Assembly (NCBI GenBank): GCA_021234155.1 | Contig: JAJEKV010000005.1 | Span: 14,053,449-14,117,448 of the forward strand | DNA from: Isoetes taiwanensis | Taxonomy: Eukaryota > Streptophyta > Lycopodiopsida > Isoetales > Isoetaceae | DNA: 64,000 bases | Direction: 5' to 3' | Shown: in pieces, positions 24,700-37,085 of the stretch | Numbering within the stretch: position 1 is the stretch's first letter | Layout: each line of letters opens with the position of its first letter | Notes under the pieces: generated by a model | Database searches by the model: none | What the model saw: only the letters and a program-made list of their open reading frames with translations | What the model was told of the DNA's origin: nothing | Position numbers and translations under genes: made by a program

Positions 24700-27560
24700 A
24701 GGATCCCCATTTCTATGCCTGTTTGATCGATCTTGGAATGTATGAAGCTATGGCAGAATCAAATTCACCAAAGAACAACAGATTCGATCTTGTTCTTTGG
24801 AGGAGGACTTACCATCGATTAAATTTTGCTATTGAGGAGGACTCTACATGCATTTCTTTTCCTGGGACAACCAATCTTCATCAAAAGATGCAAGAGAGAG
24901 GCCGATATGGGACAAAACAGATTAGAAGAAGGGTGAATGATTCTGTGAATCACATACTAAAACAAGTTTCTACATTGAATCCAAAACGTAAAAAAAACTT
25001 TTGCCGGAAAATTGCTCCGTGATAGTAGATTGGACTTTTATTTGGCCCCTGTTGTTGGAAGGCCTAAAGAGGCTATTGTGAAAAGAGATTTATTTGAAAA
25101 CCTTAAGGATGGCCTCCAAGAAGTGAAACGTGCTAATAGCAATGACAAGCTTGTCGCCAAACACGCTGTTCTTCCATGGTAGTTGGAAAGGAAGGAGTAT
25201 TACAAAGAGACCACACCGGGCAGCCAAAATCCTCAAATTGCATCCTAGAAATATGAAGCTAGCAGCAGAAAGGAGGAAAAGAATGTCACCGTGGTGGAGC
25301 AAATCGTGGGCATTAGCGGTGATCTAAAGCCAAGAAAAATGCCATAGATCGGGCTATGAAGGACAGAGTTGTTCAGCCTCGTTAGATAATACAAAAGTAT
25401 CACCAAAGGTAAGAGATGTCATGAAGAAGAGGACTGAACCAATTCAAAGACATCGACATTACAATGTGTACATGCTAGTATTTTAGGGTCATGGAGGAGT
25501 CACATAGTTTTTGAATTTTCGACCAACATCAAATGTACTTTAGCTAGGAATGTATGTAGATGTTTTCTACATTTTTTTGTGACAAAAGAGTCTTTTTCTC
25601 AGACGAAAGCATGTTCCACATCATGCATCAAGAAATGTTATTCAGCTTTTTCTTGTAGAAGTTATATTGACATGCTTTACATTGAATCCAACTTGAAGGT
25701 ATACTTGAAGCTAACTCAGAGATATGTGCTATAGATGTAAGAAAATAAAACTCAAGGAAGCTACCGTAGGAATGTAGTAGATGTCAAGAAAAATGTGAAT
25801 GCTTTTCATAAAGTAGCTATTATGTAAGGATGTGGGTTTTGAGGAAGAAAGTACTTAGATGTAAGAATGTGGAAGATACATTAAAAACATATAGAATGTA
25901 CATTCTAATATTTTGTAAGATTCTCGACAAAGGTACTTTTTTGCAAAATGAATTATACCAAATATTTGTTGATCAGCATCCAAAAGTCAATATTGGCATC
26001 GTGCAATTCAATACTTAAAACCTTCTTGCATAATGAAAAGCTAAAGGAGAGGAATACCCGCCGTTGTGTGAAGCATGAGCAGCAGATTTATATAAGAAGG
26101 CTTTCAATATGATGAGGTCAAAATTCCACGAGAATTGTACTTGCAATTTCAATGTGTGTGCTTCGTGGTTAATGCCTGATTTGCCAAGCTAAGAAGCGTA
26201 ATTATGATAATGTGAGCACGCTTTGGAGAGCCATGGTATGCCCGAGGGCTTATCGATGAGGAGTGGCACAAGCTAGCCCTGCATGGAAACAAAATGTGAC
26301 AGCTTGTGGGAAACGCTTAATTGAGTTGTGTCCCGTGAGAGAAGGATGGAAGCATCGAGGATTCACCGATTGGCAAGTCTATAACTATGTTAATGAACCT
26401 TCAAAGAAGGGAACTTCCCGGCTAAAGTTAGTTGACAAGAAGGGCAAAGGCAAAGGATGTTGGACAAAGATGTTCGACCATATGTCTAAGTTTATATATC
26501 ACAATTTTGTGGCACATTGGCAAAGCAAGCAGCTCAAAGAATGCATACCTAACACTTCATGACGATTATCTCGCTATCGGGCTTGTTGATTTTTCTGAAA
26601 AATTATACTTTGAAGCCATTCAACGAGATTCAAGCTCAAAGATTGGTACAATGAACAAATTAGTATTCTCGTTCATATCACCATGTTCAAGGTAAATGGC
26701 AGATTGAGAAAATGTGTGCACTCATTTATTTCGCACGACAAAACTCATGATACCCACTTCGCATACAAGATGCATTCAAGATGCACCTCAAATGGTTGCA
26801 AGAGAATGGTGGTGGCCATTTGAAATACCATTTGGTTTGGTCCGATGGTTGTGCAGCCAGTTTAAATCTAGAAGAGCATTCTATCATGTGACAAGATACC
26901 ATGTTCAAAGATAAGATAAGAATGCAAAGGGAATTTCTTTGGTTCAAGACATGGGAAGGGAACACACGATGGGGAAGGGGCAATCTCTAAATTGTGGCTT
27001 GAAGCGTAACAAAGGAAAAAGGATGGGAAGATAGTAAAGATGCAAGAATCAAGCAAGGTCAAGTATTGAGGGAGAAAAAATCGATGTGGAGAGGGTATTC
27101 GGGAGGTGACCGACATTGATCGGTCCCAAGCACATGATGTACTTCCAAAGAAAAGGCGGCAATCACTTCATTGTGTGTCTTCAATAGACTCAAACGATGC
27201 TACAAAATTATTGTGCACTCTTTTCATGTTTTGCAAAGCATGCATCAATTTTAATTGGCCTCGCTTGTGAGAATGTCGACCATTGTGGTAGGTGGGAGTT
27301 GCAAAACTAGAGCCAATTAGTAAGATCAATCCCGAGATGTTGATGAGGCCGAGGATTTATGGGCAAATGACGAGGATAATATTGACGAGACGCCGCAGTT
27401 GGTGATTATTTTGGATGCTTCACGTTCGCACAATCATGAGGGGGTCCCTTTATTATATCCTTCAATGCAATCGGTAAAACATGTACTTTCGAGGTAGATA
27501 CCATGGATGACTATGGAAACTTATTTTTCAGAGGTGATGAGGTTATTACGTGCAACTTCT
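24700..27560 (+). pseudogene. P2: transposase-like gene, unit 1
   Basis: Counterpart of 54340-57200. The Cys region frame 26263-26562 is open. The GHGKG-type motif is in frame here as SRHGKGTHDGEGA (about 26945-26985) and is followed by GCG TAA, where a CAG/CGT swap would turn GCA GAA into a stop. An in-frame TAG after YMLVF (25484) is shared with unit 3. Confidence 0.75.
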
Positions 27561-28080
27561 TGAATGATCCCTAGTCGCCATCGTAAGTACAGGTTACTAA
27601 AAGAGAAGGTGGTTTTGTCCCTCCCGAAGTCTGTAATAGGGGTTCGCTTCGCATTGGAGCCCATCAAGCACAAGATAAAAGGTGTTGCTTATGCATATGA
27701 ACTGTCTCAGTATTGGCACGAGATGCTATTAGGAAATCTGCCTGAGATTGTAGATGTACTGTGAATTTCTGTTTTGTATCGCTTTACCTTTTTTACATCG
27801 CTACATAATTATTGTCATGTGTTTGGCCAACAGAACAATTCGATCACTTGTTTTCAATATTAAAGTGAATACATTGGCAAAGTGTAGGTTCAAGACACTT
27901 GTACATGTACTTGAGACACTTGTACTTGTACTTGAAAACTCAAGGTTAATGGCTACCTTAGGTTAATGGTTCAAATTTCGTGAGTGTATATATGGTAAGA
28001 GCCATTTTGGAAGTGCCTAGTGTTGTGGTTTTGAATTTGCTTGTTTGATCTGTGCTTACAGTACAACTTATACTGACATA
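27561..28080. other. 3' region of P2 and spacer, unit 1
   Basis: Possible C-terminal coding remnants (27564-27764 frame) are followed by non-coding sequence. A short repeat cluster, ACACTTGTACATGTACTTGAG then ACACTTGTACTTGTACTTGA, lies at about 27897-27943. Units 2 and 3 match (42420-42940 and 57200-57710). Confidence 0.4.
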
Positions 28081-28089
28081 GCTCAGTAT

Positions 28090-28990
28090 GCCTCTTTCAA
28101 AACAATGGGGGACACTTATATTGTATCCTTTAGAATGGGAATACTTATAAGACCTTTGTGCAACTTTGTGTCAAGATGTCAACTTTGTTTAGGATATAGT
28201 ACAATATAGTACTAGCACTTTGTGCACAAGGTGTTAACACTTTGTGCACAAGTGTTAAATAACTTGTATAACTGGCAAGGGAAAAAAAACTCGTGTCCCC
28301 TTTTTTTATTTTTACAAGGTCAATAATGTCTTGCCAAGGTTCAAGACCTTTGTGCAACTTGTGTCAAGATATAAGAATACAATATTGTTGGGAAATTCAC
28401 AATATATAAATTCACAATATATATTGTTGTTATAAAGGATACAATATATTGTTGTTATATACTGACATAGCTCAGTATGCCTCTTTTCAAAACAATGGGG
28501 ACACTTATATTGTATCCTTTAGAATGGGGACTTATATGGGGACAAAGGTCTTGACACAAGTTGCACAAAGGTCTTGAACCTTGGCAAGACATTATTGACC
28601 TTGTAAAAATAAAAAAAGGGGACACGAGTTTTTTTTCCCTTGCCAGTTATACAAGTTATTTAACACTTGTGCACAAAGTGTTAACACCTTGTGCACAAAG
28701 TGCTAGTACTTATATTGTACAATATAAGTACAACTTGTATCCTTTAGAATGGGGGACAAAGGTCTTGCCAAGGTTCAAGACCTTTGTGCAACTTGTGTCA
28801 AGATGTCAACTTGTTGCACAAAGGTCTTGAACCTTGGCAAGACATTATTGACCTTGTAAAAATAAAAAAAGGGGACACGAGTTTTTTTTCCCTTGCCAGT
28901 TATACAAGTTATTTAACACTTGTGCACAAAGTGTTAACACCTTGTGCACAAAGTGCTAGTACTTTTGTGCAATGTTTGACATCTTGACCA
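28090..28990. repeat. nested inverted-repeat block, unit 1
   Basis: A module of about 200 bp (GGTCTTGAACCTTGGCAAGA ... CACAAAGTGCTAGTAC) occurs three times: inverted at about 28155-28370, direct at about 28555-28720, and direct at about 28805-28980. The first two form a long inverted repeat with a spacer of about 185 bp that is itself rich in CAATATAT palindromes. A perfect 26 bp palindrome (28706-28731) lies at the end of the second module. TTGTGCACAA palindromes recur throughout. Apparent ORFs (MHKGLEPWQDIIDL...) appear in both orientations because the DNA is repeated, so I do not call them genes. Confidence 0.9.
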
Positions 28991-29606
28991 CTTATACAAC
29001 TTATTAACATCTCCTCCTAATTGTGCTCGGACAATACAAAAGGCAGAATTTATGCTTTGGATGCTAGGCTTGATAGTTCTATGAAGTGTCTGACAATAAG
29101 AAGGAGATAGAGATTTTATATATTTAGATAGGGGTGGTTACAATGTCAAAATAGTGTACATGTTCACAATGTCAAAATATTGACATGGTCAGACTTCAAA
29201 ATTTACAACTGTATCTCATGTACATGTCAAAATTTACAACTATATCTCATGTACATGGTCGAGATTACAAAATTGTCAATGCACTTGTCCATCTCAATCC
29301 CATGGGCTCGTGATCATGAAGTCACAAAGATGGGATGGAAGCAAAAAGTGTGCACTTATCAAAAAATCAAATACCTTGCACTAACATTTCGAGGGGATGA
29401 AAGTGTATCCATCAAGTCAATTTGTACCTTCACCTCCTCATCATGGACCCCATGAAAAGTTGGAGTCCGAAAAAGCGAGAGGTTGCCGCAGAAAGAATGT
29501 GAAGGTACATAGTCCGAACCGAGTCACCGCGACTCGTAAGTCAAGTGTTGGGGACTTAGTGAGTCGGAAAAGAAATGGGATGTATCAAGCATACACTATC
29601 ATCAAA
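28991..29606. other. region between inverted-repeat block and tandem duplication, unit 1
   Basis: A minus-strand frame in this interval, best in unit 3 (58995-59204), reads YECGDSDSDYVPSHSSAATS, an acidic Ser-rich tail. It could be the last exon of the Ulp1-type gene. No splice sites were verified for it. Confidence 0.35.
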
Positions 29607-29741
29607 CCCATCTCAAATGATCAAGTCATGTAAGATCATGACCTTTACATTCATCATCTTGGAGCATTCATCCAACCCATCTCAAATGATCAAGTCATGT
29701 AAGATCATGACCTCACATTCATCATCTTTGAAGCACTCATC
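29607..29741 (+). repeat. 69 bp tandem duplication, unit 1
   Basis: Two adjacent copies of a 69 bp segment beginning CCCATCTCAAATGATCAAGT. Each contains the palindrome-like CATGTAAGATCATGACC. Confidence 0.9.
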
Positions 29742-30313
29742 TAATATGAGCTTAAGTTGTCAATAAGTGGTAGAACTTTTATGAGGATAATTTAAGAACA
29801 GAGAAAATGAAAGACATACAAAACACTTGGGATAAATTGACACCGCGTAAACCGATACATGCTTTAGAATAATGCCATATGGGACAACTTATGTCATTTT
29901 TTCAAAATTAATTGGTTGAGGCACTCGCCAAGTACATCCAGAAATTTTGAAGGCAACTAGGCCAAAACAAAGTCTGAATTTTATGCAGAGTGATTCCATT
30001 AGGCGTTCAAGGTATTACCAATATCCTAATTTTATATAGGGTTATGATATCGAAAGCATAAACCAAGTGTTGATCAAATCTGAAAACAAATCGTTCATCC
30101 ACAAAACTCATAAACAAATGGTTAGATTCATCTACCAATCGACACATCAATGGCTTCTCCATCTTCACACCGCTTAAGGTGGCTTCTTGCGCACATGCTC
30201 ACGCACCTAGCGCATAATCGTGTGAAAACCAACCACAGAATCCCGTGCATAGTGCATTAAAGCAAAAGAAATGTAAAAATGGTGTTAACTAAAAGCTTGC
30301 AAGAGAATTGGAC

Positions 30314-30798
30314 ACTTACCTTCAACTCCTTATTTCCGACAACCTGCGTTCACAAATTTGTGCATGCAGCCATCACATACAAGCCGCACTTCGACGGATC
30401 GGGTCTGCCGAGGTACTTCAAGATGTTCAAGCCCCTTCACATTATTTCTCGCTAATAAAATCAACACCGCTTGAGGTTTGACTCATTGATTGAGTCAATA
30501 TCCGTGTATGAAGCCCGCATATGCACATTTAAAAGTAGAAATGTAAATATTTAAGTAGACGGGAATGGGAGAAAAGTAGATAGAAATGCATACCCTCTAA
30601 TTGCCTTCTCATTTGTCGCAAAAAGCTTTCGGACTATTCAATATATGAATCGATGGTGCACGAAGAACTGCAGGATTCCCTTCTGCAAAGGCAAATATAG
30701 CCAACACAAAGTGCTCATTCTCAAGCACGGGTAGAAGAACATACTGGCATTTTGACATAACCAGCCCTTTCATTCCCTGTTTCACGATATCTACAATG
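30314..30798 (-). pseudogene. Ulp1-like (C48) peptidase, 3' exons only, unit 1
   Basis: Two minus-strand exons. The first (about 30592-30798) reads QYVLLPVLENEHFVLAIFAF and, 20 residues on, IHILNS, matching the catalytic His and Asp region of Ulp1 peptidases (HW and LDS in typical members; here HF and LNS). An intron with GTATGC donor and TTAG acceptor separates the second exon (about 30320-30456), which carries CGLYVMAACTNL, the catalytic Cys region. A GTAAGT donor follows at 30314-30319. The exons that should precede them are missing because the unit boundary cuts the gene. Confidence 0.75.
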
Positions 30799-31670
30799 TT
30801 TCTTCGTCTTTCCTTCGCTTACGCGAAACCTCAGCTTCGCTTTTCGCTTACACAAAACTTTTTTTTTTTCTCTACGGCGAGGGAAAAAATACTTTTAAAA
30901 ATAATGATTTAACTTAAAAATATATATTTTTGATCTTTATACGTCAAGAAAAGTAATTCCGTATGTACAGAATCTATCCCTGCACCACTCTTACACAATG
31001 TCCCACCACTCCTACTACTACCACACATTTGGTGTATGGTATATGTGGTGGATGGTGTATATGAAGGAAATTAAGCTATAGAAATGACAGCAAATCTTAT
31101 CTATTCAAATTATAATTGAATAGTTCTAGCAATATTTCTAAGTAGCTTGCTAGATCTCTTTAAGCAACCCTTTCAAATAAACTTCAAATGATGAAATTAT
31201 ATAATCAGACCATTGAATATGCTACAGTAAAACTACTGTAGCAATGGTATTGACCCGAACACTGTAGATACGTTGACCGATTCTTCGAAAGCCCAAGCTC
31301 AGATCTAGTTCGTCTTCTGGCTTCTGTAAACTGAATTAATCCAACCGATAATGCAAATGCAATTCTCCTTTTGTTTTATAAGGCTCAATCCGGCCGCTAT
31401 GGCGGACCGATCGAGCAGTATTTCGGCAATACTTCTTAATCTGGAACTTGAATAAAAGTTCCCCCTCAAAAATATTCTAGGTGTCAAATCTCGAATAAAC
31501 TGCTATGAATATTTTAATGGTTCTTTAACCATTGCTTCACTTGCACATATTAGTTGCATCTTAACAATAACTTAGCAATAACCTAGCTTAGCATGACCCC
31601 AGATCCATGATCTCACATTTAAGGCTAGACCATGTATAATTATAACATGATAATCTCTTACAGTATAGCG

Positions 31671-31818
31671 TGTAGAATGTGTGGTGTAGAATATGTGTTA
31701 TGTGGTATATGGTATGTGCTCTGTGGTGTGTGGTGTGGCATGAGTTTAGTATCGTCTATTTAGTAGTTATGATGTGTGTGGTGTATGGTGTGGTGTAGTG
31801 TGGTGTGTTGTGTGGTAA
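31671..31818 (+). repeat. TG-rich satellite, unit 2
   Basis: Same tract as 16871-17018, essentially unchanged. This is notable because slippage-prone sequence usually varies between copies. Confidence 0.8.
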
Positions 31819-31924
31819 CATACACAGCACTAAGGTGCTCGGTCTGGTGAATATGATGTGTGTGGGGCATGGTATGGTGCATGGATCCTAACAGTTTAGT
31901 GTTTATTTCATGAGATGCTATTGT

Positions 31925-32960
31925 TCAAGGGGTTCAAAGACCAACATCCACAAATTAAGATTCGTCTCGAAGTTTTTGAGAAGCTAAAACCTTAGTTTGG
32001 TGTGAAATTGAAGGACTTCAATAATTGATGTTGCATTCAACATGTGAGCATGCAAATGCTAGTGGATGGACTCAATGGGATGAGAACTAGACATCCGAAG
32101 AATTGCACTTGCGCCTGTGATGTGTGTATATCATATGAAATTGGTCAATGCAGGGTACACCAGCATAAAGTTGCAAGTACAAGAAGCCTGTGGAGATCTA
32201 TATTGTGTCCAAAGAGTGAATTAGATGAGTTTCACAAGAAGACGTGCATCCTTGGACATTGTGAGTTGTGTGGAATCAAGAAGTTCTAGACATGTCCCGT
32301 GGAAGAAAGTGGCGATATGTGGAAGTGAAATGGGAGTACATTGACTACTTAGAAAGACAACGCCTCGAAGTTCTCATAGGAGATTGACTCATCAAGACAA
32401 TGAGACCGAACCCAAGGAGCTTCTAGATAAACCGAAGAGTGTCTAAAAATCTTTCCAATCGCATAATTTCAGACACCAATGGCGGGCAAAACAATTTAAA
32501 GAGCTTATAGAGAATCTACCAGCAGATGCATGTCTTTCTGTAGTGGATTTTACAGAGAACTATACATTCAAGGAACAAGAGGAGGTGCAGTCGAAGCGCT
32601 GGGTCAATAACCGGATTACCATTTTGGTTCAAATAACATATCAGTATGACTCAATGGTAGATGAGGTTATCAAAGAAACACATTACTATGTATCGGATGA
32701 TAGGAAACACGATACTTTGTTTGTGCAACCTGTTTAGGGTCCGGTTCGATCACCTACAAGACAGCCCACCACGAGGACCCTTGGATCAAGCGAGGAAATT
32801 CTAGCCGAAAGTGTCACGCGAGATTTTGGAAGAGATCAAGAAGAAAATAGAAGAACAACAAAAACTAAAGAAACAGAGTGCGCAATAAGACTTTCTTGAA
32901 TATAAATTAGAATACAATGAACTCTTGCCAAGCAAGAGAAATGAAGCGAGACGAGGCTAA
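31925..32960 (+). pseudogene. P1: truncated transposase-like gene, unit 2
   Basis: Intermediate in preservation. The Cys-rich region is intact (32044-32289) and the VVDFTENY region is open (32543-32737). The segment between them is frameshifted near 32340 by an extra CTTAG, and the frame ends early at a TAG near 32736. Confidence 0.72.
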
Positions 32961-33268
32961 AATCTCAATCTAAAAACTCAAGATCTATCTCTATTGATAT
33001 ATATAGTACAATGGCCTCAGGCCCAAAATAGGTAGATGGCAGATCTCGGTCACCAACTCCCGGATCAACGCGATGAATTCGTGGAATCTAGCAAAGACCT
33101 TCATTAGTGCCCGAATCCCGCTAAGTTAAGGCTGACTCCCCGGAGGTCGTTTCTTTGACGGGGGCATGGACTTCTGCATCGCTTTTGGTCGGGGCATGGG
33201 TCTGCTACCTGATGCTTGACCTGGTCTCTTGTTTCTGCCCTGCTGCGTGGAACTTAAGAATAGTCACT

Positions 33269-33593
33269 GGGTGAAAGCATGCTACTCTGATTGTACCACT
33301 TTTAGAACCCTCAAAAGTACCTACACCGGGTACTTTTAAAAAACTGTACTTTCTGTTTTTTCTTCCCATTAAAATCAATCCAAAAATTTTGAATTGAAGT
33401 TCAACAACATGTCAATCTATAGTAGTAGAGGATAACAAAACTATTAGAGACTAAAATGAATGAACCAACTCTCAAACTTATTGTTTATTGAGGCATTTAT
33501 GCAAGTTCTTAGTACCCAATGTTGGGTACTTTTTTGGTAGTTTTGCACTCCCTAAAAGAACTTTAGATGGTACACCATAGCATGCTTTCACCC
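33269..33593 (+). mobile_element. MITE-like element, unit 2
   Basis: Same element as 18466-18787. The left inverted repeat is interrupted by a few bases (CTACTCTGATTGTACC), and the right flank reads CACCG rather than CACTG, another CTG/CCG difference. Confidence 0.75.
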
Positions 33594-33789
33594 CACCGCC
33601 TCGAGGTATAGGACTAACACTCTCCCCCCTCCCTCCCTCCCCACCAAAGAACACTTTCTGGAGAGAGAAAAGGCAGAACGGTTTCGGGAGGTGGAAAACC
33701 AAGAACCTTCTCAAAATCATCATGTCTACTATGTGGGCATGTGTCAGTATGATACTTCTGTATCAGATCTTGCCTATCTTTGAGCGCAT

Positions 33790-36613
33790 CAGAAGTATGG
33801 ACCTCAATTGAAGGTGATGACATACTGGCATTCGATGAGAAGGCGAGTATGAAGACCAAAGGCACCAGCACTAGCATTAGGATTGCAGTAGTAGATAGGG
33901 GGGTTCCGCGCAATGGAACACTGAAGGAGACACTTTAGGGCTGCACAGATTCCAACTTTACGGTGAACTGAGGGATCAGAAGACGTACCAGCATGCTCTA
34001 GAAATTGTGTGAGGCCCCAGACTGCTTGAACAGGGGTTTTCCAACCTCGTTCATTCGGAATATAGATCCAATTCCGAGTATGCTCCAATGTTTCTCCTTC
34101 CTGCCAGACAGAACGACGCACAAAGCGTGGATCCCACCAAAGATCTGTAGAAATGTGAGCGGTGGTCCAATCAGCGTGACCAGCCAGATCCTTGATTCAA
34201 AAGGAGGAGCGCCAATCTGATGTTAAAAATTGATGGCGTGGAGGTGCTCCCAATGAGGCATACTGATGGTTCTATGGAGGAGGCTGTATCATGGGCTGCT
34301 GGGCTTGATCACGGAATTCTTGAAGGAGATCAGCATCCAAAGTCTGACACCATTGTTCCCAACCAGAACACGAAAGGAGAGTGTTGACAGGAGGAGGAAC
34401 CCAGTCCGTGGAAATAGTTTCACTTTCAAGATATGCACGAAGAGTGTTGAAACCTCCAATATACTGTAAATATTTGAGCAAACTGAATTCCCATGTCTTC
34501 ATGCAAGTTCTTGCGAACCTATTGCAGAGTTTCTACAATCCAGAAGGGCAGGTGATGAGCAAGCTCATGCATGTACTCGACCTTGAGGGTGTTGGTCCAT
34601 GTCTGATCATGAAGATATTCTCCGGTGTCAAAAACCATTTTGCATCAGGGTTGCCTTGAAAACCACGGTTTGGACCATCAGTGAATTTGTCTTGGGTGTC
34701 TGCCAAATAAAAATCATGGATCACATACGCCATGGATTGAACCAGGCGAAAGATGAAGAATTCGGGATCATTACAAGTAATAAGCCCATATACCAGGAGA
34801 GCACACAGAAAACCTTTGTCTTCAATGGAGAGATCAGGCCAAATGATGAAAAAATCATTAGTGTTGAGAGATCCTCCAAGCTTGCCATTACCAGAATACC
34901 ACTTAAGCATAAAAAGATGTCGTTGAGAGACCATAGTCCAGATAGCTTGTTGGTGTGGGAAAATCATCGGGAACATGGACTGCTATTGAAATATAACTCT
35001 CGTGCTGATTCTGAGCATCTTCAGCAGACTGAATGGCCTGTTGCAACTGATTTTCCATGTCACGAATCTTATTGTCCTTCTCAGCAAGAAGGCGCAGTTG
35101 GTCTCTGATCTTCCTGTGAGAATGCATGGCCTATGATGATGACGGGCCTTCAGTGGAGAGCTGCAACTGAAGGCTCACAATTTCTGCGCCATCAATCAAC
35201 TTCTGTTTCGGAGCTTCGACAAGCTGAGTTTGCAAGACCGTGACCTGTGTCTGAATTGCTGCTAGTTGGCCTTCTAAAGCAGAAATGCGAATTTCAGCTT
35301 GTTCGACAGCATGTAGCTGACGGGTGTACTCATTGTGTAATCCCGTATACAGGGCCTGACTGTCAGCCAGAATTTTATCTTTGTCTTTAAGTTGAGCCAG
35401 AAGTTCTTGGATAGTAGCCTGAAGTTAAACTTGCTGGTCTTCGACGGTGGCGCATGTGTTTTGTTCATTCTTGAGAGCCTCGTAGGCCTCTAGCAGAGCG
35501 AAATGTTTGCTCTGAAGGCTTTCTTCCAGAGTCTGGATTTGCGTGGTAGCTGCCTAAAGATCATGGTGGACAGCATCCGTGGAATCCATATACTCTTTGA
35601 CTCCATTCATGAACTGCTCTTTTGAGAGTCCTGGAGTTTGATCATGCATTCGGCGACAATTTGTTCATACTGATACAAGGCGCATCTAGACGAAGGAGGC
35701 ACAAGAGGGTGAAGAGGCAAAGGTGGTTGCGGAATGACAGGTTGCTGGGAGGTGGAATCTTCAATTCGTGTGGACTGAGAAGAAGGAACATTGATAACGG
35801 GAGCGTTGCATGGTTCTTGTTATGGTTGTGCGTCAGGATGTGGACGAGATGTTTCTTCTTGAAGTTCCAAAATGGCAGGGATAGTGGACAATATATGACT
35901 TGAAGCAGCAGAAGTGGCTTCTAGATTCCTAGTTGACATATGACTGGATTCATGGAGGCAGTGGTTAATAATTGCTTGAAAATGGGCACCCATAGCAGAT
36001 TCTAGGCCGGAACTTGGAGATTGACGGAGACGATCGACTTCATGGAGGTGGCGCTGAAACATGATTTGAGGCCAATCAACAAAGCTTGTGGAATATATGG
36101 CAGCAATGATGGTGTGAAAGAAAGGTTTGTTAATGTGGGTATTCTTAATGGAATAACCATAGAACTTTCACCACAAAAACTTCACAAAGGTTTCATGGGG
36201 CTTTGCAATGTTCGTGAACTTGTGAGTGGTGGCCGCATATGGTGTTTGGCCATAAACTGTACATCGTGGTCCTGCAAAGCAGCCCAATTCAAAGAAGGAG
36301 ATTGACGAGGTAATTCAAATACTTGAGCCAAAAGGTTCTGATTGAGGGTGATGTTGTGATGATCCATCATCATCTAGTAACCTGCATCGGTCTTGATGAG
36401 ATGGGCAACAAACTGCCGGAATTGAGACAGATTAGGAACAGGGAGTTCTTGTTTGGAAAATTCAAACAACCCCGCCCTTTCAGCTACTTCTCGATTGGAA
36501 CCTTGAAGAGGGTCACTTAACAAAGAGCAGCTTGAAAAAATAACTGATTCAAAGAGGGCCAGATCCATAGGTACGGTGGCCTAAAGAGTAGGGAGCTTTG
36601 GAGAAGCAGCCAT
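33790..36613 (-). pseudogene. coiled-coil protein gene of unknown function, unit 2 (best copy)
   Basis: Read on the minus strand from an ATG at 36611-36613 (MAASPKLPTL), frames follow each other for 2.8 kb with small shifts. An N-terminal globular part includes LFESVIF and LNQNLLAQVFELPRQSPSLN (36200-36570). A Ser/Pro/Gln-rich linker follows at about 35700-35950. Next is a long predicted coiled coil (35000-35620; for example IRDMENQLQQAIQSAEDAQ). The C-terminal part is rich in aromatics, with GYLITCNDPEFF-like text, DFYLADTQDKFTDGPNRGF and YLESETISTDW (33800-34970). There is no reverse transcriptase, protease or zinc knuckle. It lies downstream of a gypsy integrase on the same strand and could be an extra retroelement ORF, a gag-like protein or a captured host gene. 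I do not recognise it. Confidence 0.55.
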
Positions 36614-37074
36614 GACGATCGACGATTTTTTTTTTTTTTTTTTTTTGAGGCGGAATACGAAGAGCAAAGAAGTTGCGAAAGATTTTAGAGCGTGCGTCTG
36701 TTCAAGAAGATTTTTATAGAGAACTTCAGAAGGGGAATCTAAACCGGTGATGGTGCCAGATGGCAGGAGAGATGAAGGAAGCATCTGGAACTCAAAATTT
36801 TTTGGTTATGTCCCAAACATCAACTAAGAGTAAATGAAGGATGGAGATGAACTACGAATGAACGGACTGACGAAGAATGATTTTCGACTATCATGGAGTT
36901 TAATGAGCGTAATAAATATGGGCAACTCGAGAGTCTAAGGTTATAAAGAAAGGTGGTGGCAGAGACAACAGTACAAGGAGAGAGGTTCCTTGGAATCTTT
37001 GATTGGAATGTACCTGGCATGCAGACACATCAGCAGAAGTTTGATTGGGCCACGAGGGTAGCTCACAGGCGGTA

Positions 37075-37085
37075 GGACTATATAA
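37075..37085 (+). promoter_or_regulatory. TATA box, unit 2
   Basis: Same element as in unit 1; the ATG follows at 37124. A 10 bp deletion relative to unit 3 (after GGATCACCTG) shifts the frame of the ORF. Confidence 0.5.

Larger units (their letters stand above)
16014..30798 (+). repeat. tandem array, unit 1 (14785 bp)
   Basis: First of three head-to-tail units. The start is defined by TTTCTTCGTCTTTCCTTCGC, which recurs at 30799 and 45633. The end is defined by ATATCTACAATG, which recurs before 45633 and 60408. Similarity to units 2 and 3 is high along the whole length, with many 1-5 base indels. The first 850 bp has no gene, only a polypyrimidine and TTCGCTT-rich lead-in and a short CCACCAC / GGTGTATGG pair at about 16195-16275. 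Confidence 0.95.

Noticed and set aside
28145-28987. Repeated ORFs of 67-89 codons starting MHKGLEPWQDII
   Set aside because: They occur in both orientations only because the DNA module is inverted and duplicated; no independent sign of coding.
28090-28990. Possible CRISPR-like repeat array
   Set aside because: Module lengths of 170-200 bp, mixed orientation and the eukaryotic context exclude a CRISPR array.
34599-35108. 169-codon plus-strand ORF
   Set aside because: It is antisense to the coiled-coil gene, whose minus-strand translation has clear heptads and conserved aromatic segments; the plus frame is broken in units 1 and 3.
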